From assembly GCA_016712665.1 (NCBI GenBank), contig JADJQP010000003.1, forward strand, positions 310,001-374,000: 64,000 nucleotides of DNA. Reading direction: 5' to 3'. Positions 8,600 through 16,434 of this stretch are shown in pieces. The stretch comes from Bacteroidota bacterium. GTDB taxonomy: Bacteria > Bacteroidota > Bacteroidia > Chitinophagales > Chitinophagaceae. The stretch's first letter is position 1; the number at the start of each line of letters is the position of its first letter. The notes beneath the pieces were generated by a model. It ran no database searches and was not told where the DNA came from. It was given only the letters and a program-made list of their open reading frames with translations. The translations under genes and the position numbers were made by a program.

Positions 8600-9971
8600 C
8601 TTCCCCCACCCAAACCAATCATTGCCATTTGCATACACCATCAATAGTAGCAATAAAATCATGCCGGCCATTTGAGCATACTCCAAAAACTTTTCATTGG
8701 GCTTACGACGCGTAATCATCTCATATAGGGTAAATACCACATGCCCTCCATCTAGTGCAGGAATTGGCAACAGATTCATAAAGGCTAATACGATAGAAAG
8801 AAAAGCTGTCATACTCCAAAACGATTGCCAATCCCAAACACCGGGAAATGCATTGGCAATTGCTTTGAATCCACCAAGACCTTTATAAGCACCCGTTTTA
8901 GGACTTAGTATCAATTTAAATTGATCAATATACGCGTTCAACTTATCTACTGTTAATGAAAACCCTGCAGGAATAGCCTCAAAAAAAGAATATTTTTTGG
9001 TTTCCACTCGTAGTATTTTCATCACATCCAATTGGTCATAGTCGTAAATTAATGGAAGATTCAACTTTCGCTCATCGGTAAGCTTCGACATGGTGCTGCG
9101 AACCTCACCATTTCTTTTTATAAATAATAGATACTTCTTTTTATCTGATCCAAGTAAAATGGGTCTGATTTCATCATAAAAAAATACTGCTTGACTATCC
9201 ACAAATTGTATCACATCGCCTTCTAACAAACCGGCGTCTTTGGCCGGACTTTTGTCTACACCATCAAAAGAGCCCACAATAGCAGGCACCCTTGCTTCTA
9301 GTCGCAAACCACCCTTCTTCTTACTTTCAATCAAATCGCCGATCATACTTTCCGGGAATCGCAAGTTAATTTGCGTTCCATTACGATCAACCACGGCAGA
9401 TTTGCCAGTAAACACTTTTAAGGTGGCGTCATCAAGATATAAAACCGGTTTATCATCTACTGATAGTATGCGATCCCCTTTTTCAAACCCAATTCGGTTA
9501 TACATGCTATCCTGAAACGTAATACCGTATTTAAGCGAAGACATGGGCACTTTTGATTCACCCCAAACAAAAAAGGACCATCCCATAAATAACAATGGCA
9601 ACAATAACATTCATGATGATACCTCCCAGCATAATGATCAATCGTTGCCAGGCTGGTTTGCTTCTAAATTCCCATGGTTGAGGCTCTTGTTTCATGGCTT
9701 CGGTATCCATACTTTCATCAATCATGCCCGATATTTTGACATATCCACCTAAGGGCAGCCAACCGACCCCATATTCGGTATCACCCACTTTTTTCTTAAA
9801 AAGTGAAAACCAAGGATCAAAAAACAGATAAAATTTCTCTACTCTACAGCCAAACCACCTTGCGGTAATATAATGTCCAAATTCATGAAGAATCACCAAA
9901 ATACTTAAGGCTAAAATTAATTGACCGGCCTTAACGCCGACAACTGCCCAATCGATTGCTAATAATTGCAT
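8597..9971 (-). CDS. rseP: RseP family zinc metalloprotease (site-2 protease), frameshifted in this sequence
   Basis: Inner-membrane intramembrane protease of the M50 family. The zinc motif HEFGH is at residues 29-33 in the first membrane helix. Then come periplasmic PDZ-type segments and the C-terminal motif NLLPIPALDGGH, which supplies further active-site residues. The reading frame breaks at about 9566-9575: the front part ends GMVLFCLG-stop and the rest resumes FVWGESKVP. Deleting one T from a run of six restores a 457-residue protein, normal for the family. It lies 11 bases downstream of dxr, a common pairing. Expected role: regulated proteolysis of anti-sigma factors or clearance of signal peptides. 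Confidence 0.88.
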
Positions 9972-9982
9972 AATGTTTTTAC

Positions 9983-11140
9983 TTATTTAATAAAAGATGC
10001 CGCCAGGGCGCGTGTCTCATAATTGCACTGAATATAATCGCTCAAGGTAGGCTTTTCAATTAAAGGCACTTTTTCTAAGCAACTCTCAATAATATCGCTC
10101 ATTTCCAAAAACCCTACCTTATTCTTCAGAAAAGCCTCTACCACCACCTCATTTGCAGCATTCAATACACATGGCGCATTTCCACCCAATAGCATCGCAT
10201 CTTTTGCAAGTGCAAGGTTACGGAAAGTTTTTGTATCTGCCGCTTCAAATGTGAGGGATGGAAAATTTTTGAATTCAAAGCGCTTGAAGTCATTCGAAAT
10301 TCTTTCTGGATAGGCAAGGGCGTACTGAATGGGCAATTTCATATCCGGTAAGCCCATTTGCGCTTTCATACTACCGTCTACAAATTGCACCATAGAATGA
10401 ATGATGGATTGGGGATGAACAATCACTTCTATTTGTTCATTTTTTAATCCAAAAAGCCATTTCGCTTCTATCATTTCAAGCCCCTTATTCATCAAGCTGG
10501 CTGAATCAATGGTAATTTTTGCCCCCATGGTCCAATTGGGATGCTGTAACGCATGGTCTTTTTTAACGTTTATCAGGTAATTTGGTTTTTTACCTAAAAA
10601 GGGACCACCAGAAGCTGTTAAAATAATTTTCTCCACTTCACGACTTGACTCCCCAACTAAGCACTGAAAAATGGCTGAATGTTCACTATCTACCGGAAGT
10701 AAGGTAGCCTGGTGTTTATGTACCAAGGCACTTACAATATCACCGGCCACCACCAGCGTTTCTTTATTTGCCAAGGCCACTATTTTACCTTGCTGTACGG
10801 CCGCTATAGTTGATGATAAACCGGCAAAACCAACAATGGCGGCAAGTAGAATATCGTAACTATCGCTCGCTGCAATTTCTATCAATGATTTTTCGCCGGC
10901 AAAAACTTTAATCGAGTCGCCCGACAAGGCCTCGTTCACCTTGGTATACAATGATTCATCGCTAATGACCACCATATTGGGTTTAAATCGCTTGGCTTGC
11001 TGAATGAGTAAATCGGCATTGCTATGTGCTGTCAGTATCTCCAATTCAAATAAATCGGCATGTGCCTCAATCACCTCTAGGGCCTGTGTACCAATAGACC
11101 CTGTGCTCCCGTAAATGGCAATTCTTTTTCGTATTTTCAT
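9983..11140 (-). CDS. dxr: 1-deoxy-D-xylulose 5-phosphate reductoisomerase
   Basis: Converts 1-deoxy-D-xylulose 5-phosphate to 2-C-methyl-D-erythritol 4-phosphate with NADPH, the committed step of the MEP isoprenoid pathway. The 385-residue protein has the N-terminal NADPH-binding GSTGSIGTQ (10-18), the ALANKETLV segment, the metal-binding PVDSEHSA motif and the conserved TASGGPF and HPNWTMGAKITIDSASLMNKGLE regions. It is intact and full length. It is first in a unit with rseP. A -7-like TAGATTTG lies 31 bases upstream. Confidence 0.97.
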   Translation of the reverse strand: MKIRKRIAIYGSTGSIGTQALEVIEAHADLFELEILTAHSNADLLIQQAKRFKPNMVVISDESLYTKVNEALSGDSIKVFAGEKSLIEIAASDSYDILLAAIVGFAGLSSTIAAVQQGKIVALANKETLVVAGDIVSALVHKHQATLLPVDSEHSAIFQCLVGESSREVEKIILTASGGPFLGKKPNYLINVKKDHALQHPNWTMGAKITIDSASLMNKGLEMIEAKWLFGLKNEQIEVIVHPQSIIHSMVQFVDGSMKAQMGLPDMKLPIQYALAYPERISNDFKRFEFKNFPSLTFEAADTKTFRNLALAKDAMLLGGNAPCVLNAANEVVVEAFLKNKVGFLEMSDIIESCLEKVPLIEKPTLSDYIQCNYETRALAASFIK

Positions 11141-11170
11141 GGACTAATTCCTTTTCCCCGTTTAAGTTCG

Positions 11171-11178
11171 CAAATCTA
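11171..11178 (-). promoter_or_regulatory. Bacteroidota -7 element upstream of dxr (TAGATTTG)
   Basis: Reads TAGATTTG on the minus strand, 31 bases before the dxr ATG. No TTTG at the -33 position, so weak. Confidence 0.35.
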
Positions 11179-11278
11179 ATCATAATTAATTTTTTGAGCG
11201 ATTTTAAAAAATTATTTACAATAACTTTAAACCTTTAGTTAATGCTCGGGTCATAGGAGCACAAAAAATAAATACAAT

Positions 11279-12112
11279 ATGAAAATCCAACAAATTAAAA
11301 TCGCACTGTTTGCAGCACTTCTAGCCAACGTTTTCTTTATGGTATCATGCAATAGAATAAAAACCAAAGATAATAATAATGACAACGACACCGAGATGTC
11401 AAAAGATAATTCAATGGCTGAATTCAGTTATAATGACGCCATGAATATTGCCGACGAGGCATCGAATGTCAACTCGGGTGACAATTTAGGCAATTATAAA
11501 ACCGCCAGCAATTGCGCTACGGTTACCAAAGATACTACCACCAATCCACGAACCATTACCGTTGATTTTGGAGCCAGCAACTGTCTTTGTAATGATGGAA
11601 GATATCGTAGAGGAAAAGTACTTGTGACCTATACCGGCAAATACCGAGACGCGGGAAGTGTCCATACCATTGGTTTTGATAACTATTTCGTAAACGATAA
11701 TCAAATTTTAGGGAGCAAAACCGTTACCAATATGGGATTAAACGCTTCCAATCAATCCTATTTTAATATCGTAGTAAATGGCAAAATCATCAAGGCCAAC
11801 ACCACCGACTCAATTATGTGGAGCTCGAATAGAACCAGAACTTGGATACAAGGAGAAGCCACACAAACCTGGACGGATGACATTTATGAAATTACCGGAA
11901 ATGGCAGCGGGCAAAACAAAAATGGAAGTTTTACCATGAGTATTATTCAACCATTGGTTAGAGATCTTAGTTGCAAATGGTTTAAAAGCGGAAAGGTAGA
12001 ATTGCAACCCGCCGGCAAATTACTACGAACCATTGATTATGGGAACGGAAATTGCGACAATACCGCTACTGTGCTAATAAATGGCAATACTTACAGCATT
12101 GTCCTAAACTAA
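11279..12112 (+). CDS. Hypothetical lipoprotein with CxCNDGRxRRG motif (paralogue 1)
   Basis: A 277-residue protein with a lipoprotein signal peptide (hydrophobic to about residue 23, then VSC-N). The charged linker is rich in Asn/Asp. The body holds a conserved region with CLCNDGRYRRGK, DNYFVND and RTWIQGEATQTW segments, and further Cys residues near the end (SCKWF, GNCDN). It is likely a beta-rich, disulfide-containing protein tethered to the envelope. I do not recognise a characterised family. The next gene is a diverged copy with the same motifs, so this is a tandem duplication. A strong terminator follows. Confidence 0.75.
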   Translation: MKIQQIKIALFAALLANVFFMVSCNRIKTKDNNNDNDTEMSKDNSMAEFSYNDAMNIADEASNVNSGDNLGNYKTASNCATVTKDTTTNPRTITVDFGASNCLCNDGRYRRGKVLVTYTGKYRDAGSVHTIGFDNYFVNDNQILGSKTVTNMGLNASNQSYFNIVVNGKIIKANTTDSIMWSSNRTRTWIQGEATQTWTDDIYEITGNGSGQNKNGSFTMSIIQPLVRDLSCKWFKSGKVELQPAGKLLRTIDYGNGNCDNTATVLINGNTYSIVLN

Positions 12113-12138
12113 TTCTTACTTTTAATTGTTTTAAGAGT

Positions 12139-12172
12139 CAAAAAACAGCCCGAGCGAATGGGTTGTTTTTTG
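12139..12172 (+). terminator. Rho-independent terminator after lipoprotein 1
   Basis: AAAAAACAGCCC, a short loop, then GGGTTGTTTTTT: a near-perfect stem with one G-T pair and a T run, 28 bases after the stop codon. The symmetric A and T tracts allow partial function on both strands. Confidence 0.8.
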
Positions 12173-12265
12173 CTTTTAGGTAAAAAATGAATTTTTTTTC
12201 AAAAAAATAATACCTTTTTGAAGCTTTTATATTACTTTTATTCGATTTTTAGCAAGAACCTGTTT

Positions 12266-13079
12266 ATGATAAGTAACAAAACCAACGCAGTCATCGTACT
12301 CACTACAGTAATCACTCTATTTGTTTTTGCTGCATGCGTTCGAGAGCGAGATACAGACATCGAAATCGTAAAAGAAGAAGTTTTGGGTGAAATGATTTAC
12401 GATAATGCCTTAGCAATAGTAGATGACGCAGCAACCAAAAATACTGGAGAACTGTTGGCCAATTTTAAAACTTCAGGATATTGCGCCACTATTACGCATG
12501 ATACCCTAAGTAATCCAAGAACCCTTATTATTGATTTTGGAGGTATTAATTGTATGTGCAATGATGGTAGAAATCGCCGCGGCCGTATCTTGGCTTCGTA
12601 TACCCGCCCGTATGCAGATAGCACCAATGTTACTTCTATTACGTTTGATGGTTACTATGTAAACGACATTTTGGTTACGGGACAAAGTACGGTTTCAAAC
12701 AAGGGAACCAATCCACTGGGTCAAAAATATTTTGAAATTTCTACTGAAGGTAAGATGGTGCTATAGGAACGATACCGTGTACTGGAACGCAGAACGAGTG
12801 CGCACCTGGGTACAAGGTCAAAATACACCTGTTTGGGGTGATGATATTTATGAACTTCTAGGCACAGGCAATGGTACCAATGGCAACAGACAGTTTTATT
12901 CGATGAATATTACTGAAGCACTTATTAAAGAGGTTGGTTGTCGGTACATTTCAAAAGGCACAATAGAAATGCAACCACAAGGCAAAGCACTGCGTAGCCT
13001 TAACTATGGCGATGGACAATGTGATGCCATTTCGGATGTACTGATTAATTACAAATCGTTTCACGTAGGCTTGCAATAA
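12266..13079 (+). CDS. Hypothetical lipoprotein, paralogue 2, frameshifted in this sequence
   Basis: Second member of the tandem pair. The start is best placed at ATG 12266 because a lipobox follows (hydrophobic to about residue 20, FAAC). The shared core CMCNDGRNRRGR, DGYYVND and RTWVQGQNTPVW is easily aligned with the upstream gene. The frame breaks at about 12755-12765: the front ends EGKMVL-stop and the rest resumes YRNDTVYWN. Deleting one base gives 270 residues aligned end to end with paralogue 1. Function unknown. The disruption may be a sequencing error or a real decay of one duplicate; unlike the essential broken genes here, a real pseudogene cannot be excluded. Confidence 0.65.
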
Positions 13080-13086
13080 AGCGCAA

Positions 13087-13413
13087 TTAAACCTGTCCTT
13101 TTATTTCTTGCATCGTAATAGCATTATGACTTTCATCATAACAGCATTCTCCATTTTTTATCAATAATACTTGCGGAGATTCATGTGCAACAGAAAATTT
13201 TTCAGCAATTGTGTTGGAAAGAGATCGGTTGGCAATCAAATCCAAAAAATAGAAATCAACACCTTGAGGTGCTTCCTCTCGTTCTAAACGATTCAGCACC
13301 ATTGTGCTGATATGACAGCGGGTGCTATGTTTAAAAATCAATATGGGAGTTTTATAACTCCGCTCAGATATGACATCCAATTGAGCCAGATTGGTGATCG
13401 AAATCCAGTTCAT
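13087..13413 (-). CDS. ytxJ: Bacillithiol system redox-active protein YtxJ (bacilliredoxin-like)
   Basis: A 108-residue thioredoxin-fold protein of the YtxJ (DUF2847) family. The motif TRCHIS (about 32-37) carries the single active-site Cys in the place of the usual CPIS, next to FKHS; the pattern SPQVLLIKNG in the second half is the thioredoxin cis-Pro region. Members are thought to debacillithiolate proteins in the cytoplasm. It is convergent with the lipoprotein gene (7 bases apart). Whether this organism makes bacillithiol cannot be seen from the window. Confidence 0.85.
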   Translation of the reverse strand: MNWISITNLAQLDVISERSYKTPILIFKHSTRCHISTMVLNRLEREEAPQGVDFYFLDLIANRSLSNTIAEKFSVAHESPQVLLIKNGECCYDESHNAITMQEIKGQV

Positions 13414-13425
13414 TGGTGCGCACGT

Positions 13426-13554
13426 TTACAAGCCTAATAATTTTTGGATAGAAATATGCTCAGGACAACCATATTTTTTCTTGGTTGCACATGAGGAAAA
13501 TAAAATCGCAAATAGAACAGCTGTCAATGCAAATTTGAATGTATTTTTTTTCAT
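13426..13554 (-). CDS. Small lipoprotein (42 residues)
   Basis: The internal ATG at 13554 gives a clean start: MKKNTFKFALTAVLF, then a lipobox (FSSC) at about residues 19-22 and a short mature peptide ATKKKYGCPEHISIQKLLGL. The longer frame starting upstream lacks a sensible signal. Mature part about 21 residues with one more Cys. Small lipoproteins of this shape are common in Bacteroidota; function unknown. It lies 12 bases upstream of ytxJ on the same strand, so the two are likely co-transcribed. Confidence 0.6.
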   Translation of the reverse strand: MKKNTFKFALTAVLFAILFSSCATKKKYGCPEHISIQKLLGL

Positions 13555-13574
13555 TCTTATTATATTAAGATTTA

Positions 13575-13582
13575 TACCTTTG
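13575..13582 (+). promoter_or_regulatory. Bacteroidota -7 element (TACCTTTG)
   Basis: TACCTTTG lies 31 bases before the saccharopine dehydrogenase-like start. No convincing -33 TTTG. Confidence 0.4.
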
Positions 13583-13613
13583 CAAATATACGGTATTTTC
13601 ACAAAATCATCAA

Positions 13614-14942
13614 ATGACGAATATTTTAGTTTTTGGGGCAGGTAAATCATCTTCGTATCTCATTAAATACCTATTGGAGTATTCATCCAAACATTTCTGG
13701 CAAGTGACGGTTGCCGATTCTAATATCAATGCCGCCCTTGAGCGAATCGCAAATCATCCGTTTGGCAATGCTGTCCAAATTGATATCCATGAGGATATTC
13801 TAAGAAAACGCCTCATCTCAAATTCCAATATCGTCATTTCGTTGCTCCCTCCCGCCCTACATATTATTGTAGCAAAAGACTGTATTGATTTACGTAAAAA
13901 TTTGGTGACGGCCTCTTATGTTTCAGATGAAATTAAAAATCTGCATCTGGAAGCCAGAAATAACGGTCTCTTATTTATGAATGAAATAGGTCTAGATCCC
14001 GGAATAGACCATATGAGCGCCATGAAAATCATTCATGAAGTGGAAAGATTAGGAGGTGAAATCTATTCTTTTAAATCGTATTGCGGCGGCCTCGTATCTC
14101 CAGCCAGTGATACCAACCCATGGCATTATAAAATTTCCTGGAATCCAAACAATATTGTAAATGCAGGTAAATCCGGTGCCGATTTCCTAGTCAGTGGCTT
14201 TGAGGAACATCTCGAATACAAGAGCCTTTTTCAGAAAATTGAGCATATTGCGGTTCCGCGAATTGGCAAACTAGCTGCCTATGCCAACAGAGACAGCCTG
14301 AGCTACCGCTCTATGTATCATTTAAACAACGTAAAAACGATGCTAAGAGCTACCTTGCGACATCCTGAATTTTGTATAGGCTGGCATGTTATTGTAAACT
14401 TAGGACTCACTAACGACACTGTATTATACCCCACCGACAATAGCACCTATAAAGCGTGGTTTATGGAGGCCACAAAACATATTGAAGGGGCCACTGCAAA
14501 AGAGAAAATAAAAACAATTTATGCCAACGATGCACTCGCTGAAAATCTCCTAGAGTGGTTAGGCATCTTTTCAGAGGAAACGATAAAAATTAAAACAGAG
14601 GCCAGCTCCGCGCAAATACTACTCGCACGTATTGAAGAAAAATGGAAAATGGAGGATTCTGACAAAGATATGATTGTAATGCAGCATGAATTTGAATATG
14701 GACGACGCAACTTGGATGCTAAATTAATAAGTACCTTAGTGGTGGAAGGCGAAGACAAAACCTATACTGCCATGGCCAAAACAGTCGGTTTACCTATGGC
14801 TATTTTTACCAAATTATTTCTCAATGGCAAAATCAAAAACTTGTTAGGTGTGCAAATACCTATCATGAAAGAAGTATACAAACCAATACTGAAAGAATTG
14901 ACCGAATATGGTATTGAATTTGACGAGTCGTACAATATCTAA
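13614..14942 (+). CDS. Saccharopine dehydrogenase family protein
   Basis: A 442-residue oxidoreductase. The N-terminal Rossmann motif GAGKSS (residues 8-13) follows a beta strand (NILVFGAG). The middle has the conserved GLDPGIDHMSAMKII segment and the C-terminal domain carries SYCGGLVSPASDTNPWHYKISWNP-type residues seen in saccharopine reductases. Family members act on lysine/alpha-aminoadipate metabolism (saccharopine formation or cleavage), but many bacterial homologues are uncharacterised, so the substrate is uncertain. It stands alone, divergent from the small lipoprotein. Intact. Confidence 0.85.
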   Translation: MTNILVFGAGKSSSYLIKYLLEYSSKHFWQVTVADSNINAALERIANHPFGNAVQIDIHEDILRKRLISNSNIVISLLPPALHIIVAKDCIDLRKNLVTASYVSDEIKNLHLEARNNGLLFMNEIGLDPGIDHMSAMKIIHEVERLGGEIYSFKSYCGGLVSPASDTNPWHYKISWNPNNIVNAGKSGADFLVSGFEEHLEYKSLFQKIEHIAVPRIGKLAAYANRDSLSYRSMYHLNNVKTMLRATLRHPEFCIGWHVIVNLGLTNDTVLYPTDNSTYKAWFMEATKHIEGATAKEKIKTIYANDALAENLLEWLGIFSEETIKIKTEASSAQILLARIEEKWKMEDSDKDMIVMQHEFEYGRRNLDAKLISTLVVEGEDKTYTAMAKTVGLPMAIFTKLFLNGKIKNLLGVQIPIMKEVYKPILKELTEYGIEFDESYNI

Positions 14943-15016
14943 ATAATTGTCATTCAAATTAGCCACATTAAAATTTTAAAATTATATTTGTGAAATCTTT
15001 AATTTTTGAGAATCCG

Positions 15017-15325
15017 ATGAAAAACATTTTACTTTTTGCCAGCATGAGCCTTTTCCTTTTCGCTTGTGACAAAAAAGGCGAGCCCTTTGCAGAAATTTGC
15101 TCAACAAAGGAAACTTATCAATTAACGGATACCATTAAAGTGGTAAACTGCTCCACTAATTATACCAAACAACGTTGGTTGCTTCCAAATGGAACCATCA
15201 GTTATGGCGATTATGCCTATTTCGTTCCAACTACTTCAGGTGTTTTTACGTTCAAATTGTACGTTTCGAATGATAAATTTGTAAACGATTTTGAAACGGT
15301 CAAAAATATTACGGTGAAACCCTAA
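15017..15325 (+). CDS. Hypothetical PKD-like lipoprotein
   Basis: The ATG at 15017 is preferred over an upstream GTG because it starts a lipoprotein signal (MKNILLFASMSLFLFAC, Cys at residue 17). The mature part of about 85 residues has the look of a single Ig/PKD-like beta-sandwich: a Cys-x-W pattern (NCSTNYTKQRWLLPNG) and a final strand ending VKNITVKP. Small envelope protein, function unknown. It precedes folB by a short gap; no functional link is evident. Confidence 0.65.
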   Translation: MKNILLFASMSLFLFACDKKGEPFAEICSTKETYQLTDTIKVVNCSTNYTKQRWLLPNGTISYGDYAYFVPTTSGVFTFKLYVSNDKFVNDFETVKNITVKP

Positions 15326-15353
15326 CTTCGGCTCAGAAAAATTATTACAAGTT

Positions 15354-15701
15354 ATTCTCTACATCGCACTCAATACGATTCAAATTTTTGCCTATCATGG
15401 ATTGTATCCTGAGGAAAAAATTCTAGGCAATCAGTTTACTGTTACGTGCACAGTGGGGATTTCAAATGAAGCGGTCACTGAAATTGAAGAAACGGTAGAC
15501 TACGCTATTTTAATGGAAATCATTCAAAAGCATTTTGCAACGCCAACTCCATTACTCGAAACGCTGGCTCAAAAAATTGAAGCAGAAACAAAACAACGAT
15601 TTCCTCAAATTCTTTACTTCATTCTATCCATTAGGAAAAAGTCAGTGATGCTAAACGCACAGCTAGACTCAAGTGAAATCATTCTTGAAAAAAACTATTA
15701 A
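15354..15701 (+). CDS. folB: Dihydroneopterin aldolase, start codon unclear
   Basis: Folate-pathway aldolase converting 7,8-dihydroneopterin to 6-hydroxymethyl-7,8-dihydropterin. The frame contains the diagnostic FAYHGLYPEEKILGNQF, then ETVDYAILMEII and a conserved LLETLAQKIE helix. The AYHG motif lies before the first TTG (15402), so the real start is upstream. The frame is open back to a stop at 15315-15317 but has no ATG, GTG or TTG in that stretch. The family length (about 118) suggests a start near 15354, where an ATT begins LYIALNTIQIFAYHG. Either a rare ATT start is used or an ATG was misread. Confidence 0.72.
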   Translation: MLYIALNTIQIFAYHGLYPEEKILGNQFTVTCTVGISNEAVTEIEETVDYAILMEIIQKHFATPTPLLETLAQKIEAETKQRFPQILYFILSIRKKSVMLNAQLDSSEIILEKNY

Positions 15702-15708
15702 TTCCCTT

Positions 15709-16296
15709 CTAAAATCGCACCCCCATCATTACATGAAATTGGGCGATAAAGGAAATATCACTTCCATTGTTAAAATTACTATTCGTGTTTCGAATCCTAT
15801 TATCGTAATAGTTAATGCCTAATCCTCCGTCCATACCAATAAAGAAATTTTGCATGATCGTAAAATTAAACGTCTGGTTTAATAAAAAACCAAAGTGACT
15901 TCTGTTGTATACCTTGTTTGTATAAATATATTGTGCCTGATTAGGATCCCAAACATAATCGTTGATGGTTTCATTACCCGTACCATACGTAATCATTGGG
16001 GCAATCGCATACTTTGCAGGACCATTATTACGACCGGGATACATTTTTAACTCCAGACTCACATTTACATAGTCTTCATTAATGGCAGCCATTACCGGCA
16101 CACGAATGCCTATATAATCATTGGCTAAAAACTCATAAGATCCGCCCACACCCACATAATTATCGGTGATGGCGTGAAGAGGCATAAAACTAATGATGTT
16201 TCTGCCATATTTCACTTTAGACTTACGGGCATTGTCTTGTGCGAAACTGCCCAAATTAATAATGGATACTAAAAGTACTGTAAGAATTGTTTTCAT
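15709..16296 (-). CDS. Hypothetical outer-membrane beta-barrel-like protein
   Basis: Start placed at ATG 16296, which begins a signal peptide (MKTILTVLLVSIINLGSFAQ, cleavage after SFA). The mature 175 residues show alternating hydrophobic/polar strands with many aromatic residues, Gly and Asn, and end in a terminal Phe (VMMGVRF), a typical outer-membrane barrel C-terminus. An 8-stranded small barrel is likely. No characterised family recognised. Convergent with folB (7-base gap). Confidence 0.65.
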   Translation of the reverse strand: MKTILTVLLVSIINLGSFAQDNARKSKVKYGRNIISFMPLHAITDNYVGVGGSYEFLANDYIGIRVPVMAAINEDYVNVSLELKMYPGRNNGPAKYAIAPMITYGTGNETINDYVWDPNQAQYIYTNKVYNRSHFGFLLNQTFNFTIMQNFFIGMDGGLGINYYDNRIRNTNSNFNNGSDISFIAQFHVMMGVRF

Positions 16297-16416
16297 AAAA
16301 TAAGTATTTATATACAAATATATGAATTCTTGTCGTTTTCGTTTAAATAGTATGTTAATTCAATAGTATCTTAATATCTTACCGGGTTCTCCACATAAAA
16401 TTAAATTCTTACAAAG

Positions 16417-16424
16417 TACATTTG
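16417..16424 (+). promoter_or_regulatory. Bacteroidota -7 element (TACATTTG)
   Basis: TACATTTG fits TAnnTTTG and lies only 10 bases before the ATG at 16435, implying a very short leader. No good -33 match. Confidence 0.35.
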
Positions 16425-16434
16425 ACAAAATAGT

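Noticed and set aside
8371..8715. Two overlapping open frames of TPHSSLL-type repeats
   Set aside because: They are translations of the 7-base minisatellite in different frames; the same peptide repeat in every frame shows there is no coding constraint.
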